A DNA stretch of 64,000 nucleotides, taken from NCBI GenBank assembly GCA_030141605.1, contig JAQGDQ010001078.1, positions 1 through 64,000 on the forward strand. Reading direction: 5' to 3'. How positions within the stretch are numbered: the first letter of the stretch is position 1; every line of letters begins with the position of its first letter. A program made the position numbers and the translations under genes. Of the stretch, positions 61,768-64,000 are shown in pieces. A model generated the notes under the pieces. The model ran no database searches, was not told the DNA's origin, and was given only the letters and a program-made list of their open reading frames with translations. Origin of the DNA: Tubiluchus corallicola (Eukaryota; Priapulida; Priapulimorpha; Priapulimorphida; Tubiluchidae).

Positions 61768-62165
61768 TCAGGCAGAGCTTGAAGATGGGTCTTCGTAGAA
61801 GTCCTTGGTCTTGAGGGTGACACTTCTGACTAATCCATCATTGCTAAAATGTCTTTCAATCATGCGCCCTAGCAGCCAGCAATTTCTGGGAGCATTGTCC
61901 ATGATGAGAACGACATCTCCATCTTGGATGTTCCTTCTCTCTTTGTTCCATTTAGAGCGGTACTGTAACATTGGCAAATACTCAGTTCGCCATCGATGCC
62001 GGAAGACATTTGCTAAATGCTGAATCTGCCGCCACTTCTTTCTGTAGATGTCTGCCGAAACAAATTTGCCAGGTGGTAGGCTGGTTTCACAATGAATCTG
62101 CAAAAGGTGATTTGGCGTCAAAGGGTTAAAGTCTGCAGGATCATCATAAAGTGTCGTTAGAGGCC
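61768..62165 (-). mobile_element. BEL/Pao retrotransposon polyprotein, C-terminal DUF5641-like end
   Basis: The minus frame reads INSRPLTTLYDDPADFNPLT, then PNHLL, LPPGKF, RKKWRQIQHLANVFRHRW, GDVVLIMDNAPRNCWLLGR and VRSVTLKTK, and stops at 61768. INSRPL..., LTPNHLL and NAPRNCWLLGR are hallmarks of the end of BEL/Pao integrase and the following DUF5641 domain. Upstream, where reverse transcriptase and integrase core should lie, the frame runs directly into a 51-bp satellite. Confidence 0.88.
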
Positions 62166-64000
62166 TGCTATTGATTATGTTTTCCACTATACAAAATAGT
62201 GTGTGTAGAGAGGGTCTGCTATTGATTATGTTTTCCACTATACAAAATAGTGTATGTAGAGAGGGCCTGCTATTGATTATGTTTTCCACTATACAAAATA
62301 GTGTATGTAGAGAGGGTCTGCTATTGATTATGTTTTCCACTATACAAAATAGTGTATGTAGAGAGGGCCTGCTATTGATTATGTTTTCCACTATACAAAA
62401 TAGTGTATGTAGAGAGGGCCTGCTATTGATTATGTTTTCCACTATACAAAATAGTGTGTGTAGAGAGGGCCTGCTATTGATTATGTTTTCCACTATACGA
62501 AATAGTGTGTGTAAAGAGGGCCTGCTATTGATTATGTTTTCCACTATACGAAATAGTGTGTGTAAAGAGGGCCTGCTATTGATTATGTTTTCCACTATAC
62601 GAAATAGTGTGTAGAGAGGGTCTGCTATTGATTATGTTTTCCACTATACAAAATAGTGTGTGTAGAGAGGGCTTGCTATTGATTATGTTTTCCACTATAC
62701 AAAATAGTGTGTGTAAAGTGGGCCTGCTATTGATTATGTTTTCCACTATACAAAATAGTGTGTGTAAAGAGGGCCTGCTATTGATTATGTTTTCCACTAT
62801 ACAAAATAGTGTGTGTAGAGAGGGCCTGCTATTGATTATGTTTTCCACTATACGAAATAGTGTGTAGAGAGGGTCTGCTATTGATTATGTTTTCCACTAT
62901 ACAAAATAGTGTGTGTAGAGAGGGCCTGCTATTGATTATGTTTTCCACTATACAAAATAGTGTGTGTAGAGAGGGCCTGCTATTGATTATGTTTTCCACT
63001 ATACAAAATAGTGTGTGTAGAGAGGGCCTGCTATTGATTATGTTTTCCACTATACAAAATAGTGTGTGTAAGGGGCCTGCTATTGATTATGTTTACTATA
63101 CAAAATAGTGTGTGTAGAGAGGGCCTCTATTGATTATGTTTTCCACTATACGAAATAGTGTGTGTAGAGAGGGCCTGCTATTGATTATGTTTTCCACTAT
63201 ACGAAATAGTGTGTGTAGAGAGGGCCTGCTATTGATTATGTTTTCCACTATACAAAATAGTGTGTGTAGAGAGGGCCTGCTATTGATTATGTTTTCCACT
63301 ATACAAAATAGTGTGTGTAGAGAGGGCCTGCTATTGATTATGTTTTCCACTATACAAAATAGTGTGTGTAGAGAGGGCCTGCTATTGATTATGTTTTCCA
63401 CTATACAAAATAGTGTGTGTAGAGAGGGCCTGCTATTGATTATGTTTTCCACTATACAAAATAGTGTGTGTAGAGAGGGCCTGCTATTGATTATGTTTTC
63501 CACTATACAAAATAGTGTGTGTAGAGAGGGCCTGCTATTGATTATGTTTTCCACTATACAAAATAGTGTGTGTAGAGAGGGCCTGCTATTGATTATGTTT
63601 TCCACTATACAAAATAGTGTGTGTAGAGAGGGTCTGCTATTGATTATGTTTTCCACTATACAAAATAGTGTGTGTAGAGAGGGCCTGCTATTGATTATGT
63701 TTTCCACTATACAAAATAGTGTGTGTAGAGAGGGCCTGCTATTGATTATGTTTTCCACTATACAAAATAGTGTGTGTAGAGAGGGCCTGCTATTGATTAT
63801 GTTTTCCACTATACAAAATAGTGTGTGTAGAGAGGGCCTGCTATTGATTATGTTTTCCACTATACAAAATAGTGTGTGTAGAGAGGGCCTGCTATTGATT
63901 ATGTTTTCCACTATACAAAATAGTGTGTGTAGAGAGGGCCTGCTATTGATTATGTTTTCCACTATACAAAATAGTGTGTGTAGAGAGGGCCTGCTATTGA
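62165..64000 (-). repeat. 51-bp (17-codon) satellite derived from BEL/Pao coding sequence
   Basis: About 36 units. The minus-strand translation is VENIINSRPSLHTLFCI repeated, in frame with the DUF5641 end at 62165. The unit holds a perfect 6-bp inverted repeat, CACTAT-ACAAA-ATAGTG. Small deletions near 62605, 62858 and 63070-63095 break the frame; elsewhere it stays open. The same 2-bp-deleted variant occurs at about 62605 and 62858 (253 bp apart), showing a higher-order repeat of five units. The array continues past the window end. Confidence 0.95.

Overview
This window is non-compact, AT-rich metazoan DNA. It has spliced genes with GT..AG introns, animal-type secreted and membrane proteins, BEL/Pao, hAT and LINE remnants, and an interstitial TTAGGG-type telomeric tract. 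That tract argues against most insects. The sequence alone does not settle the phylum; a marine invertebrate is a reasonable guess. No bacterial-style gene, operon or CRISPR is present. Most long open frames are artefacts of tandem repeats whose period is a multiple of three.

The genes I can support are all on the minus strand and were rebuilt by hand from splice sites and reading phase. (1) 44579-59988: a complete nine-exon Golgi-type carbohydrate sulfotransferase of the CHST15-like family. The exon lengths sum to 1305 nt, giving 434 residues and a stop, with an N-terminal membrane anchor and both PAPS-binding motifs. (2) 13353-17099: eight exons encoding a pentraxin/LamG-like domain protein, with a Gly-Tyr/basic linker, a Cys-containing tail and a poly(A) signal; its 5' end is uncertain. 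(3) 37445-39806: a signal-peptide exon, an EGF-like exon and a 54-nt collagen exon. These may be the 5' part of gene 2 or a separate gene. (4) 29468-32626: an SLC10 (bile acid:Na+ symporter family) gene lacking its N-terminal exon and carrying an in-frame stop and a one-base frameshift, so probably a pseudogene.

Layout: 0-9 kb holds mobile-element remnants, including a LINE ORF1-like frame and inverted-repeat elements. 9.3-12.2 kb is a 63-bp satellite. 13.3-17.1 kb is the pentraxin-like gene. 17-29 kb is gene-poor, with LINE, hAT-type and TTAA-ended elements and minisatellites. 29.5-32.6 kb is the SLC10 remnant. 32.8-36.9 kb is simple repeat, including a tandemly duplicated 1-kb block. 37.4-39.8 kb is the EGF/collagen gene. 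40-43.5 kb is repeats. 44.6-60 kb is the sulfotransferase, its introns loaded with TE pieces and two large minisatellites. 60-61.2 kb is a tandem duplication of the sulfotransferase 5' end. 61.5-64 kb is the 3' end of a BEL/Pao element whose coding sequence has turned into a 51-bp (17-codon) satellite running off the window.

The most interesting signals are the in-frame satellite born inside a BEL/Pao polyprotein, and several minisatellites whose unit contains one exact or near-exact transcription-factor-like site (E-box, ETS, SOX, RFX X-box). The related copies of several element families are also worth following up.
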